Shown here: in pieces, positions 51,084 to 60,426 of the stretch
How positions within the stretch are numbered: the stretch's first letter is position 1
Layout of the letters: each line of letters opens with the position of its first letter
Assembly (NCBI RefSeq): GCF_003001935.1
Contig: NZ_PVNG01000012.1
Span: 248,001-312,000, forward strand
Origin: Nonomuraea fuscirosea
GTDB taxonomy: Bacteria > Actinomycetota > Actinomycetes > Streptosporangiales > Streptosporangiaceae
Length of the DNA stretch: 64,000 nucleotides
Direction: 5' to 3'
Program-made: the position numbers and the translations under genes
The notes under the pieces: model-generated
What the model saw: the letters and a program-made list of their open reading frames with translations, nothing else
Told to the model about the DNA's origin: nothing
The model's database searches: none

Positions 51084-51819
51084 CCCCGCTGCGCACCGAG
51101 ATGCGCACCCGGTCGGGGCGGAACAGGTCGAGCGCGTACTCCACCGGGGTCCCGTCGCCCGCGTAGGCGGTGCGCTCGATCAGCATGAGCGGCGTGCCCG
51201 GCTGGATGCCCAGCTCGGCGGCCTCGGCCGGCCGGGCGATCACCGGGTCGAGGCGCTCGACCGCCGTACGCGGCTCAAGGTCGTAGCGGGCCGCCAGGAG
51301 CGCGTACAGGGAGCCGGTGAGGTCCTGGTCGAGCAGGCCGGGCAGGGCGGGGAACCAGGAGCGCTCCAGCGCCACCGGCGACCGGCCGGCCGAACGCACC
51401 CGCGCCACCTCGTGCACCGGTGCCCCGGCCGCGACCCCGAGCGCGGTGGCCGCGGCGGCGGGCGCGGGCACGGTCGCGGCTCCCAACACCCGCGCCTCGG
51501 CCCGCAGGTGGGCGCGGCGCATCTGCTCGGTGAACCCGGCCAGCCCCGTCAGGTCGCACTCGATCCGCGGCTCGGCCACGAACGCCCCGCCCGACCTGCC
51601 GGGCACGCGCAGCAGCACGCCGTCGCGCTCCAGCGAGGCCAGCGCCTGCCTGAGCGTCATCCTGCTCACGCCGAGGCGCCCGGCCAGCTCCCGCTCGCCG
51701 GGCAGGCGGTCGCCCGGCGCCAGCTCGCCGCCGGCGATCGAGGCGAGCAGCCAGCGCTCGATCTGCACGTGCGCGGGGACGCCGGTGCCGCGCTCCAGCT
51801 CAGGCGGGATCCCGACCAC
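51061..51819 (-). CDS. GntR/HutC-family transcriptional regulator (UTRA domain)
   Basis: A 252-residue repressor. The N-terminal winged helix is PAHVQIERWLLASIAGGELAPGDRLPGERELAGRLGVSRMTLRQAL in pieces, and the C-terminal UTRA ligand domain begins at about residue 95 (VALERSWFPALPGLLDQDLTGSLYALL; IQPGTPLMLIERTAY). The ligand is unknown, but the position suggests control of the methylglycine/choline genes. GTG 51819 lies 6 nt after TAATCT (complement of 51826-51831), so the mRNA is probably leaderless. It overlaps the end of the dehydrogenase gene. Confidence 0.92.
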   Translation of the reverse strand: MVGIPPELERGTGVPAHVQIERWLLASIAGGELAPGDRLPGERELAGRLGVSRMTLRQALASLERDGVLLRVPGRSGGAFVAEPRIECDLTGLAGFTEQMRRAHLRAEARVLGAATVPAPAAAATALGVAAGAPVHEVARVRSAGRSPVALERSWFPALPGLLDQDLTGSLYALLAARYDLEPRTAVERLDPVIARPAEAAELGIQPGTPLMLIERTAYAGDGTPVEYALDLFRPDRVRISVRSGVREPPAP

Positions 51820-51877
51820 AGGCGCAGATTACCCTTTGCCGGACATCTTCCCTACGGGGTCCGCGCCGGGCGGGACG

Positions 51878-51966
51878 GGGTCAGGCGCCGGGCCGCACGG
51901 GGGCCGGTGCAGGGCCGCACGGGGTCCGGTGCCGGGCCGTACCTCCGGTGCCGGGCCGCATCGGGT
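51878..51966. repeat. Degenerate 21-23-bp tandem repeat
   Basis: About four units of the form GGGTC(A/C)GG(C/T)GC followed by CGGGCCGCAC(C/G)G occur in a row between the GntR start and the nitronate monooxygenase stop. The first and last are partly decayed. This gap of 180 bp holds no gene. Confidence 0.6.
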
Positions 51967-51999
51967 CCGGCGCGGAGCCTCGCCGAGCGCGCGCCGGGT

Positions 52000-53124
52000 T
52001 CACTCCGACAGGCGTCGCAGCCGTTCGACCGCGTCGCCGAACTCGGCGATCATCTCGTAGACCACGTCCCTGGCCGGCCGGACCCGGTCGAGCTGGCCCA
52101 CGACCTGCCCCACGAAGTAGTTGGCCAGCTCCAGCGCCCCAGGCTCGCCCTTCTCCGCCGCCGCCACGATGCGCCCCATCGCGCCCTCGGCCAGCAGCAT
52201 CTGCAGCGGCATCCCGAGCGGTCCAGGGCTCTCCTGCCCGGCGTCCCACTCCTCGGTCCAAGCCGACTTGAGCTGCCGGGCCGGCTTGCCCGTACGGGAG
52301 CGGGACCGGACGGTGTCCAGGGACGAGGCCGCCAGCATCTTCTGCTTGACCGCGGGCGACGTCTCCGCCTCCTCGGTCGTGAGCCAGACGGAGCCGCACC
52401 ACACGCCCTCGGCCCCGAGCGCCATGGCGGCGGCCATCTGCCGTCCCGACGCGATCCCGCCCGCGGCCAGCACCGGGATCGGGCCGACCGCGTCCACGAC
52501 CTGCGGCACCAGCACCAGCGTGGAGATCTCGCCGGTGTGCCCGCCCGCCTCGGTGCCCTGCGCCACGATGAGGTCGGCGCCGGCGGCCACCTGCCTGCGG
52601 GCGTGCTCGACGGTGCCGACCAGCGCGGCCACCGGCACGCCCGCCTCCCTGGCCCTGGACACCATCTCGGGCGGGGGCGGCCCGAGCGCGCTGGCGATCA
52701 GGCCGATGCGATGCTTGAGCGCCACGTCGATCAGCCCCGTCGCGCCGGACGCGGTCACCCGCCGGCCGATCTCGTCGGCCACCGGCGTCATCGGCCGGCC
52801 GGGCGCGCTGACGCCGTACTTGGCCAGCAGGTGCGTGACGAAGTCCCGGTGCCGGTCGGGCACGGCGTCCATGAGGTGCACGCGCCGGTCGTGGGCCGAG
52901 GGGTCGACCTTGCCCGGCACGAGCACGTCCACGCCGTACGGCCGGCCGCCCACCTGCCCGTCCAGCCAGGTCAGCTCCGTGTCGAGCTGGTCGGGCGAGT
53001 ACGCGACCGCCCCCAGCACCCCGAAGCCGCCCGCGTTGGTGACGGCGGCCACCACGTCACGGCAGTGGCTGAAGGCGAACAACGGGAACTCGATGCCTAA
53101 ACGCTCGCAAATGGCGGTCCGCAT
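52000..53124 (-). CDS. Nitronate monooxygenase-like FMN flavoprotein
   Basis: A 374-residue TIM-barrel flavoprotein of the 2-nitropropane dioxygenase / nitronate monooxygenase family. Seen are LGIEFPLFAFSHCRDVVAAVTNAGGFGVLG in pieces, the active-site region QGTEAGGHTGE with its His, and the FMN phosphate loop PVLAAGGIASGRQMAAAMALGAEGVWCGSVW in pieces. It oxidises alkyl nitronates or a related carbanion with O2. ATG 53124 lies 7 nt after the -10-like TAGCGT (complement of 53132-53137). No operon partner; downstream is the repeat stretch before GntR. Confidence 0.9.
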   Translation of the reverse strand: MRTAICERLGIEFPLFAFSHCRDVVAAVTNAGGFGVLGAVAYSPDQLDTELTWLDGQVGGRPYGVDVLVPGKVDPSAHDRRVHLMDAVPDRHRDFVTHLLAKYGVSAPGRPMTPVADEIGRRVTASGATGLIDVALKHRIGLIASALGPPPPEMVSRAREAGVPVAALVGTVEHARRQVAAGADLIVAQGTEAGGHTGEISTLVLVPQVVDAVGPIPVLAAGGIASGRQMAAAMALGAEGVWCGSVWLTTEEAETSPAVKQKMLAASSLDTVRSRSRTGKPARQLKSAWTEEWDAGQESPGPLGMPLQMLLAEGAMGRIVAAAEKGEPGALELANYFVGQVVGQLDRVRPARDVVYEMIAEFGDAVERLRRLSE

Positions 53125-53162
53125 GCCCCCGACGCTAACGGTCAGAACCTTGTTCGGTCCAT

Positions 53163-53242
53163 CCCCGCGCGGGTTCTCATGCGGTCGCGTCCGCGGGATC
53201 TCGTACGGTCGCGGGGTCTCGTACGGTCGCGTCCAGGAACGC
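53163..53242. repeat. Degenerate short tandem repeat
   Basis: CTCATGCGGTCGCG, CTCGTACGGTCGCG (twice) and CTCATGTGGTCGCG occur at steps of 18-30 bp in the 118-bp gap between the nitronate monooxygenase start and the acyltransferase stop. The last unit runs into the coding end of the acyltransferase. Confidence 0.55.
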
Positions 53243-53887
53243 TCATGTGGTCGCGTCCAGTGTGATGGGCGCGTGCCAGCCCCGCTCCGGCGTGTAGCCG
53301 CGGACCCGCCTGGCCGGCACGCCGGCGACCACGCTGTGGTCGGGGAACTCGCCGCGCACCACCGCGCCGCCCGCCACCACGCACTGCCGGCCCAGCGTGG
53401 TGCCCGGCAGGATGATCGCCCCCGCGCCCAGCCACGAGCCGGAGCCGATCGAGACCGGGCTGTTGCGCGGCCACTGCCGCCCGATCGGGATGTCGGGGTC
53501 GTCGTAGACGTGGTTCTGGTCGGTGATGTACACGTACGGGCCGGTGAAGACGTCGTCGCCGATGTCGATCGACTGGTGCGCCACGATGTGCGTGCCCCTG
53601 CCGATCGAGCAGCTCCCGCCGATGCGCAGGATCGAGTCGGGGCCGAGGTCGGGGCCCGGCATCATGCCGCAGGAGATAGACACCCGCTCGCCGATGAGCG
53701 TGTGGTCGCCGATCTCGATCCACCGCTCGCCGAAGATCGCGCCGGGCGGGAAGGCGATGCTGACGCCGTCGCCGAGGCGGCGGAACCGGTAGCCGGATGG
53801 AGTGGCCGGAGTGATCTCGCCGGCCCGGCGGATCGCCCGGTAGGCGCGGTGTACAAAAGCGCCCAAAGCCCGGCGTACAAGTGACAT
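53243..53887 (-). CDS. Left-handed beta-helix acyltransferase (hexapeptide repeat)
   Basis: A 214-residue protein of the LacA/WbbJ type. Hexapeptide repeats fill residues 50-190 (IEIGDHTLIGERVSIS, SILRIGGSCSIGRGTHIVAH, VSIGSGSWLGAGAIILPG, CVVAGGAVVRG). The acceptor-site motif is ITDQNHVYDDPD and the closing motif GVPARRVRGY. It would transfer an acetyl or other acyl group to a sugar hydroxyl or amine. ATG 53887 is chosen over the in-frame TTG 53896; TAACTT (complement of 53896-53901) ends 8 nt upstream, which again suggests a leaderless mRNA. Divergent from pyrG by 72 bp. Confidence 0.9.
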   Translation of the reverse strand: MSLVRRALGAFVHRAYRAIRRAGEITPATPSGYRFRRLGDGVSIAFPPGAIFGERWIEIGDHTLIGERVSISCGMMPGPDLGPDSILRIGGSCSIGRGTHIVAHQSIDIGDDVFTGPYVYITDQNHVYDDPDIPIGRQWPRNSPVSIGSGSWLGAGAIILPGTTLGRQCVVAGGAVVRGEFPDHSVVAGVPARRVRGYTPERGWHAPITLDATT

Positions 53888-53959
53888 AGGGACCAAAGTT
53901 ACCCGCTAGGTCATGCCGTTAGGGCATGTGAGGGGCGTTGTTTGATATCCTGAGAGCCC

Positions 53960-55662
<1,703 letters not shown>

Positions 55663-55666
<4 letters not shown>

Positions 55667-56421
55667 ACGGCGCCGGGGCGGAGGGCTCCGGTCCGTACGA
55701 CGGCTCCGGTCCGTACGACGGCGAGGGCGGGGGTCGGTACGACCGCGAGGGCGAGGGTCCGTACGACGGCGGCGGCGCGCCGGCCGCGCCGCGGCGGGAG
55801 CGGAGCGCGACCATGATCGCGGACACGCCCGAGTCGTGGGAAGTCGTCGAATCGAGACCGCGCTTCAAGGGTCACGTCATCGAGGTCGTCACCGACACCG
55901 TCAGGATGCCCCGCGACGAGGTCGCCGACCGCGACTACGTCGTGCACCCCGGCGCGGTGGCGGTGCTCGCCCTCGACGAGCACGACCGCGTCCTGATGAT
56001 CAGGCAGTACCGCCATCCCACCCGCCGGCTGATGTGGGAGCTGCCCGCCGGTCTGCGCGACGTGGAAGGCGAACCGCTGGTCGACACCGCCGCCCGCGAG
56101 CTCGCCGAGGAGGCCGGCTACCGGGCCGGCGTCTGGCACACGCTGGTCGACCTGCGCTCCTCGCCCGGCATGAGCGACGAGCGGATCAGGGTGTTCCTGG
56201 CCCGCGAGCTGACCAAGATCCCCGACGAGGAGAACGGCTTCGTGCACCGGCACGAGGAGATCGACATGCCGGTCGAATGGGTGCATCTCGCCGACGCCGT
56301 CGAGAAGGCGCTCATGGGAATGATCCACAATTCCCCGGCCGTGGCCGGTATCCTCGCCGCATATGCGGCTTCGGTCGAGGGGTACTCCTTGTTGCGCCCC
56401 GCCGACGCCCCGGAGGCGTGA
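55663..56421 (+). CDS. NUDIX hydrolase (ADP-ribose pyrophosphatase type)
   Basis: A NUDIX enzyme that probably splits ADP-ribose to AMP and ribose phosphate. The NUDIX box is GEPLVDTAARELAEEAGY; flanking MWELPAGL and SSPGMSDERIRVFLA are typical of the ADP-ribose group. The start is open to choice. GTG 55663 overlaps the pyrG stop (GTGA) with AAGGTGG upstream and gives 252 residues with a repeat-rich leader (GPYDGSGPYDGEG). ATG 55813, with GGAG 8 nt upstream, gives 202 residues, the usual length. In-frame, high-GC3 repeats favour translation of the leader. It lies in the pyrG-xerD run. Confidence 0.88.
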
Positions 56422-56436
56422 CGGAAGGACCAGTTC

Positions 56437-57342
56437 GTGGAGGCGGTGCTCTCCAGCTACCTCGCCCACCTCGCGGTGGAACGGGGCCTGGCTGCCAACA
56501 CGCTCGCGTCCTACCGGCGTGACCTGCGCCGCTACTTCGAGCACCTCCAGGCGCGGGGCCGCCTGGAGCTGGGCGAGGTGGGGGAGGCCGACGTGCTGGC
56601 CTTCCTCGCCGCGCTGCGCGAGGGTGACGGCGAGCACCCCGCGCTCGTGGCCAGCTCCGCCGCCCGCGCCGTCTCCGCCGTGCGCGGCCTGCACCGCTTC
56701 GCCCTGCGCGAAGGCGTGACCGCCCACGACCCCGCCCACGAGGTACGCCCGCCGCGCCAGCTCCGCCGGCTGCCCAAGGCCATCGCCGTCGACGAGGTCG
56801 AACGCCTCATCGCCGCCTCGGGCCCCGACGGCGCCCCGCTCACCCTGCGCAACCGCGCCCTGCTCGAAGTCCTGTACGGCACCGGCGCCCGCATCTCCGA
56901 GGCCGTCGGGCTGGCCGTGGACGACCTGGAGGACGACCAGGTACGGCTGCGCGGGAAGGGCGGGCGTACCAGAGTGGTGCCCTTGGGGCGCTATGCCCGC
57001 TCAGCCCTGGACGCCTACCTCGTACGGGCCCGTCCCGGTCTCCTGGCCCACGGCCGCGGCACCCCCGGGGTCTTCCTCAACGCCCGCGGCGGGCGGCTGA
57101 CCAGGCAGGGAGCCTGGGAAGTGCTTCAGGCCGCCGCCGAACGCGCCGGACTCGACCGGATAAGTCCCCACGTACTCCGCCATTCCTTTGCAACTCACCT
57201 TTTGGACGGCGGCGCGGACGTTAGGGTGGTACAGGAGTTGCTCGGCCACGCCTCTGTGACGACCACCCAGGTCTACACGCTGGTCACGGTCGACAAGCTC
57301 CGCGAGGTGTACGCGGCCGCGCATCCGCGTGCCCGTCAGTGA
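56437..57342 (+). CDS. xerD: Site-specific tyrosine recombinase XerD
   Basis: A 301-residue recombinase that resolves chromosome dimers at dif with XerC/FtsK. The N-terminal SAM-like core-binding domain is seen at residues 1-90 (YLAHLAVERGLAANTLASYRRDLRRY in pieces). Catalytic residues are Arg in GTGARISE, Lys in RGKGGRTR, His-x-x-Arg in HVLRHSFATH, His in LLGHAS and the nucleophile Tyr in TTQVYT. GTG 56437 has GGAAGGA 8 nt upstream and lies 15 nt after the NUDIX stop. The order NUDIX-xerD-parA-scpA is conserved in actinobacteria. Confidence 0.96.
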   Translation: MEAVLSSYLAHLAVERGLAANTLASYRRDLRRYFEHLQARGRLELGEVGEADVLAFLAALREGDGEHPALVASSAARAVSAVRGLHRFALREGVTAHDPAHEVRPPRQLRRLPKAIAVDEVERLIAASGPDGAPLTLRNRALLEVLYGTGARISEAVGLAVDDLEDDQVRLRGKGGRTRVVPLGRYARSALDAYLVRARPGLLAHGRGTPGVFLNARGGRLTRQGAWEVLQAAAERAGLDRISPHVLRHSFATHLLDGGADVRVVQELLGHASVTTTQVYTLVTVDKLREVYAAAHPRARQ

Positions 57343-57384
57343 TCTATAGTCTTTTGACACGTGCGCCACCCTCGGCGTGCCGCC

Positions 57385-57426
57385 TTGCCGCGTTAAGTGG
57401 TGACGCCATAGTGTCCGTCCGGACGG
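57385..57426 (+). promoter_or_regulatory. Possible promoter and palindrome of the parA-scpAB-rluB operon
   Basis: TTGCCG (57385-57390), 16 bp and CATAGT (57407-57412) could form a promoter. Just downstream is the perfect 12-bp palindrome CCGTCCGGACGG (57415-57426), in the position of an operator over the start point. A TTGACA at 57354-57359 lacks a -10 at the right distance. Confidence 0.4.
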
Positions 57427-57459
57427 TCCGGTTCGGGATCGTCAGGGAGGTTCGAGCTG

Positions 57460-58401
57460 GTGACTGTGACGACCAAGGGTTCGACCCCGGGGACCCCCGA
57501 CAACCCCTGGGGCGACACGAAGACCAACGCGCCTTCCAACGGCGTCAACCTGGGCCCCACGCAGCGGCCCAGACCCGTGTTCCCCGAGCCGGTGCCGCCG
57601 GCGGTGCACGGCCCGGCGCGCGTGGTCGCGATGGTCAACCAGAAGGGTGGCGTCGGCAAGACCACGACCACCATCAACCTGGGTGCCGCCCTGGTCGAAT
57701 GCGGTCTCAAGGTGCTGCTCGTCGACTTCGACCCGCAGGGGGCGCTGTCGGTCGGCCTGGGCATCAACCCGCTCCAGCTCGACCTGACCGTCTACAACCT
57801 GCTCATGGAACGCGGCGTCACCGCCGAGGACGTGCTGCTCGAAACCGGCGTCGAGGGGCTCGACCTGCTGCCGAGCAACATCGACCTGTCCGCCGCCGAA
57901 GTCCAGCTCGTCACCGAGGTGGCCCGCGAGCAGGTGCTCGGGCGCGTGATCAAGCCGCTGCTGCCGCACTACGACGTGTGCCTCATCGACTGCCAGCCCT
58001 CGCTGGGCCTGCTCACCATCAACGCGCTGACCTGCGCGCACGGCGTGATGGTGCCGCTGGAGTGCGAGTTCTTCGCCCTGCGCGGCGTGGCGCTGCTCAT
58101 GGACACCATCTCCAAGGTGCAGGAGCGGCTCAACGAGGACCTCGAGATCGAGGGCCTGCTCGCCACCATGTACGACGCCCGCACCCTCCATGGGCGCGAG
58201 GTGCTGGCCCGGGTGGTGGAGGCGTTCGGCGACAAGGTGTTCCACACCGTCATCAACCGCACCGTGCGCTTCCCGGACGCCACCGTGGCCGGCGAGCCCA
58301 TCACCACGTTCGACCCGTCGTCCCTCGGCGCCAACGCCTACCGTGAGCTGGCCCGCGAGGTGCTCTCGCGCTGGCCGGCGCCTGCCACAATGGCCAGGTG
58401 A
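57460..58401 (+). CDS. ParA/Soj-family ATPase linked to ScpAB
   Basis: A 313-residue ParA ATPase. After an N-terminal 50-residue Pro-rich extension come the deviant Walker A MVNQKGGVGKTTTTINLG, the A' motif LLVDFDPQGALSVGLG and the Walker B CLIDCQPSLGLLT. No parB follows; instead the gene overlaps scpA (GTGA) and heads an operon with scpA, scpB and rluB. It is therefore the actinobacterial ParA paralogue tied to condensin loading rather than the oriC ParA. GTG 57460 has GGGAGG 9 nt upstream. Confidence 0.93.
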   Translation: MTVTTKGSTPGTPDNPWGDTKTNAPSNGVNLGPTQRPRPVFPEPVPPAVHGPARVVAMVNQKGGVGKTTTTINLGAALVECGLKVLLVDFDPQGALSVGLGINPLQLDLTVYNLLMERGVTAEDVLLETGVEGLDLLPSNIDLSAAEVQLVTEVAREQVLGRVIKPLLPHYDVCLIDCQPSLGLLTINALTCAHGVMVPLECEFFALRGVALLMDTISKVQERLNEDLEIEGLLATMYDARTLHGREVLARVVEAFGDKVFHTVINRTVRFPDATVAGEPITTFDPSSLGANAYRELAREVLSRWPAPATMAR

Positions 58402-59216
58402 CCGAAGAGCAGAGCACACCTGGAGGCTTCCAGGTCCACCTGGACGTCTTCGAGGGCCCGTTCGATCTGCTCCTCGGCCTCATCGCCAAACACAAGCTGG
58501 ACATCACCGAGGTCTCGCTCTCCAAGGTCACCGACGAGTTCATCGCCTACATCCGGGCCAAGGGGCCCGAGTGGGACCTCGACCAGACCAGCCACTTCCT
58601 GCTGGTGGCGGCCACCCTGCTCGACCTCAAGGCGGCCAGGCTGCTGCCGTCGGGCGAGGTCGAGGACGAGGAGGACCTGGCGCTGCTGGAGGCCAGGGAC
58701 CTGCTGTTCGCCCGGCTGCTGCAGTACAAGGCGTACAAGGAAGTGGCCAAGATCTTCGCCGGGCGGATGGCGGCCGAGGCGCTGCGCTTCCCGCGTACCG
58801 TGCCGATGGAGGAGCAGTTCGCCAACCTGCTGCCCGAGCTGATCCTCGGCATCGGGCCCGAGCAGCTGGCCAGGATCGCCGCCAGGGCCTTCACCCCGAA
58901 ACTGCCGCCGACCGTCAACGTCGGGCACATCTACCAGCCGCTGGCCAGCGTCAAGGAGCAGGCGGCGATCCTCGTCATGCACCTGCGCCGGCTCCGGCAG
59001 GCCACCTTCCGGGCGCTGACGTCCGACTGCGAGGGCACGTTCGAGGTCATCGCGCGGTTCCTGGCCGTGCTGGAGCTGTTCCGGGAGTCGGCGGTGACGT
59101 TCGAGCAGGTGGAGCCGCTCGGCGATCTGCACGTGACCTGGACGGGGACGGACGACGGGGACGTGGCGGTGGGCGACGACTACGAGGAATCCGCGGAGAG
59201 ACCATCGAATGACTGA
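58398..59216 (+). CDS. scpA: Segregation and condensation protein A
   Basis: A 272-residue kleisin that bridges the SMC head domains. The N-terminal FQVHLDVFEGPFDLLLGLIAKHKLDI is the family hallmark; the central DLDQTSHFLLVAATLLDLKAARLLP and the C-terminal winged helix (EGTFEVIARFLAVLELFRESAVTFEQ in pieces) are present. An acidic tail follows. GTG 58398 overlaps the parA stop by 4 nt and its own end overlaps scpB by 8 nt, so the three are translated together in fixed ratio. Confidence 0.96.
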   Translation: MTEEQSTPGGFQVHLDVFEGPFDLLLGLIAKHKLDITEVSLSKVTDEFIAYIRAKGPEWDLDQTSHFLLVAATLLDLKAARLLPSGEVEDEEDLALLEARDLLFARLLQYKAYKEVAKIFAGRMAAEALRFPRTVPMEEQFANLLPELILGIGPEQLARIAARAFTPKLPPTVNVGHIYQPLASVKEQAAILVMHLRRLRQATFRALTSDCEGTFEVIARFLAVLELFRESAVTFEQVEPLGDLHVTWTGTDDGDVAVGDDYEESAERPSND

Positions 59217-60426
59217 CGACAACCCCCTGCCCAACCCGCGCAGGTCACCCGACTCCGATCCGCCGCTGCCCGCCTGGATGACCCTGCCCGGCTCCCTCGT
59301 GCAACCGGGCGCGCCCGCGGTGGAGGAGACCTCCACCGCCCCCGACCCGGCACGGCCTGCCACGGCTCCCGCCGAGGACACCGCGTCCGTCGCGGAGACC
59401 ACGACGGACTCGGGGCCTCAGGAGGCCGGGACGGACTCCGACTCCGGCTCCGAGGGGGGCGTGCCGAGCCTCGGCGCTTGGGACGGCGCGACGTCCGAGG
59501 AGGCCACGGAGGATTCCCGGCTCGCGGATGCCGTGGTGGCGGAGCCGGATGCGGCGGACGAGCCGACGGGCGATGCCGAGCCTGCGGCGGTTGCGGTGGA
59601 GCAGGGTGCGCCGAAGTCGGATGGGCCGGAGCCGGACGTGGCGGGATCTGGCGCCTCGAAATCCGGTGCGGCAGAGCAGGGTGAGCCGGAGCCTGGCGTG
59701 GTGGAGCACGGTGGGCCGGAGTCCGGTGTGGTGGAGCGAGGTGGGCCGGAGTCCGGTGTGGTGGAGGCCAGTGGGCTGGGGCCGGAGGTGGCGGGGTTCG
59801 GGGGGCCGGGGGCTGGTGCGCCGGGGCGGAGTGGGCTGGGGCCGGATGTGGTGGAGCAGGCTGCGGAGGGGGGATCGGAGGGTGGGCCGACGCTTGCGGC
59901 GGCGTTGGAGGCTATCCTTCTTGTAGTCGACGAGCCCGTCGCCGAGGTGACCCTCGCGCAGGTGCTGGAGCGGCCCACACACGAGGTGGGTGCCGCTCTG
60001 CGTGGCCTGGCCGCGGAATACACCGCGTCGGGGCGGGGTTTCGACTTGCGAGAGGTCGCGGGCGGCTGGCGCTTCTACACCCGTGCCGACTGCGCGCAGC
60101 TGGTCGAGCGGTTCGTACGCGACGGCCAGCAGTCGCGGCTGACCCAGGCCGCGTTGGAGACACTAGCGGTCGTGGCCTACCGGCAACCGGTGAGCCGCGC
60201 CCGAGTCGCCGCCGTGCGCGGCGTCAACAGCGACGGCGTCATGCGGACGCTCGTCGCCAGGGGACTGGTCGAAGAGGCCGGCTCCGACCCGGAGAGCCAG
60301 GCAGTGCTCTACCGGACAAGCTCATACTTCCTTGAACGTCTGGGACTGCGGGACCTGAGCGAGCTTCCCGAGCTCGCGCCCTTCCTTCCCGACGACTTGG
60401 AGAATCTCGAGGAGACGACAAAGTGA
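59209..60426 (+). CDS. scpB: Segregation and condensation protein B with long disordered N-terminus
   Basis: A 405-residue ScpB. The two winged-helix domains lie at about residues 225-395 (LAAALEAILLVVDEPVAEVTLAQVL, FDLREVAGGWRFYTR, LTQAALETLAVVAYRQPVSRARVAAVRGV in pieces), which is the usual whole length of ScpB. The first 220 residues are acidic, Pro/Gly-rich and repetitive, with units like GGPESGVVE in residues 150-200. The start ATG overlaps scpA by 8 nt (ATGACTGA), so the extension is very likely made. ScpB dimers bind ScpA and SMC; the extension has no known role. Confidence 0.94.
   Translation: MTDDNPLPNPRRSPDSDPPLPAWMTLPGSLVQPGAPAVEETSTAPDPARPATAPAEDTASVAETTTDSGPQEAGTDSDSGSEGGVPSLGAWDGATSEEATEDSRLADAVVAEPDAADEPTGDAEPAAVAVEQGAPKSDGPEPDVAGSGASKSGAAEQGEPEPGVVEHGGPESGVVERGGPESGVVEASGLGPEVAGFGGPGAGAPGRSGLGPDVVEQAAEGGSEGGPTLAAALEAILLVVDEPVAEVTLAQVLERPTHEVGAALRGLAAEYTASGRGFDLREVAGGWRFYTRADCAQLVERFVRDGQQSRLTQAALETLAVVAYRQPVSRARVAAVRGVNSDGVMRTLVARGLVEEAGSDPESQAVLYRTSSYFLERLGLRDLSELPELAPFLPDDLENLEETTK

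Noticed and set aside
53912..53928. CATGCC-gttag-GGCATG inverted repeat before pyrG as an operator
   Set aside because: Only 6 bp per arm in GC-rich DNA; too weak to claim without comparison to other genomes.
56437..57342. xerD as a phage integrase or sign of an integrated element
   Set aside because: Length, catalytic motifs and the conserved neighbours (NUDIX, parA, scpA) identify the housekeeping XerD. No attachment-site repeats were seen.
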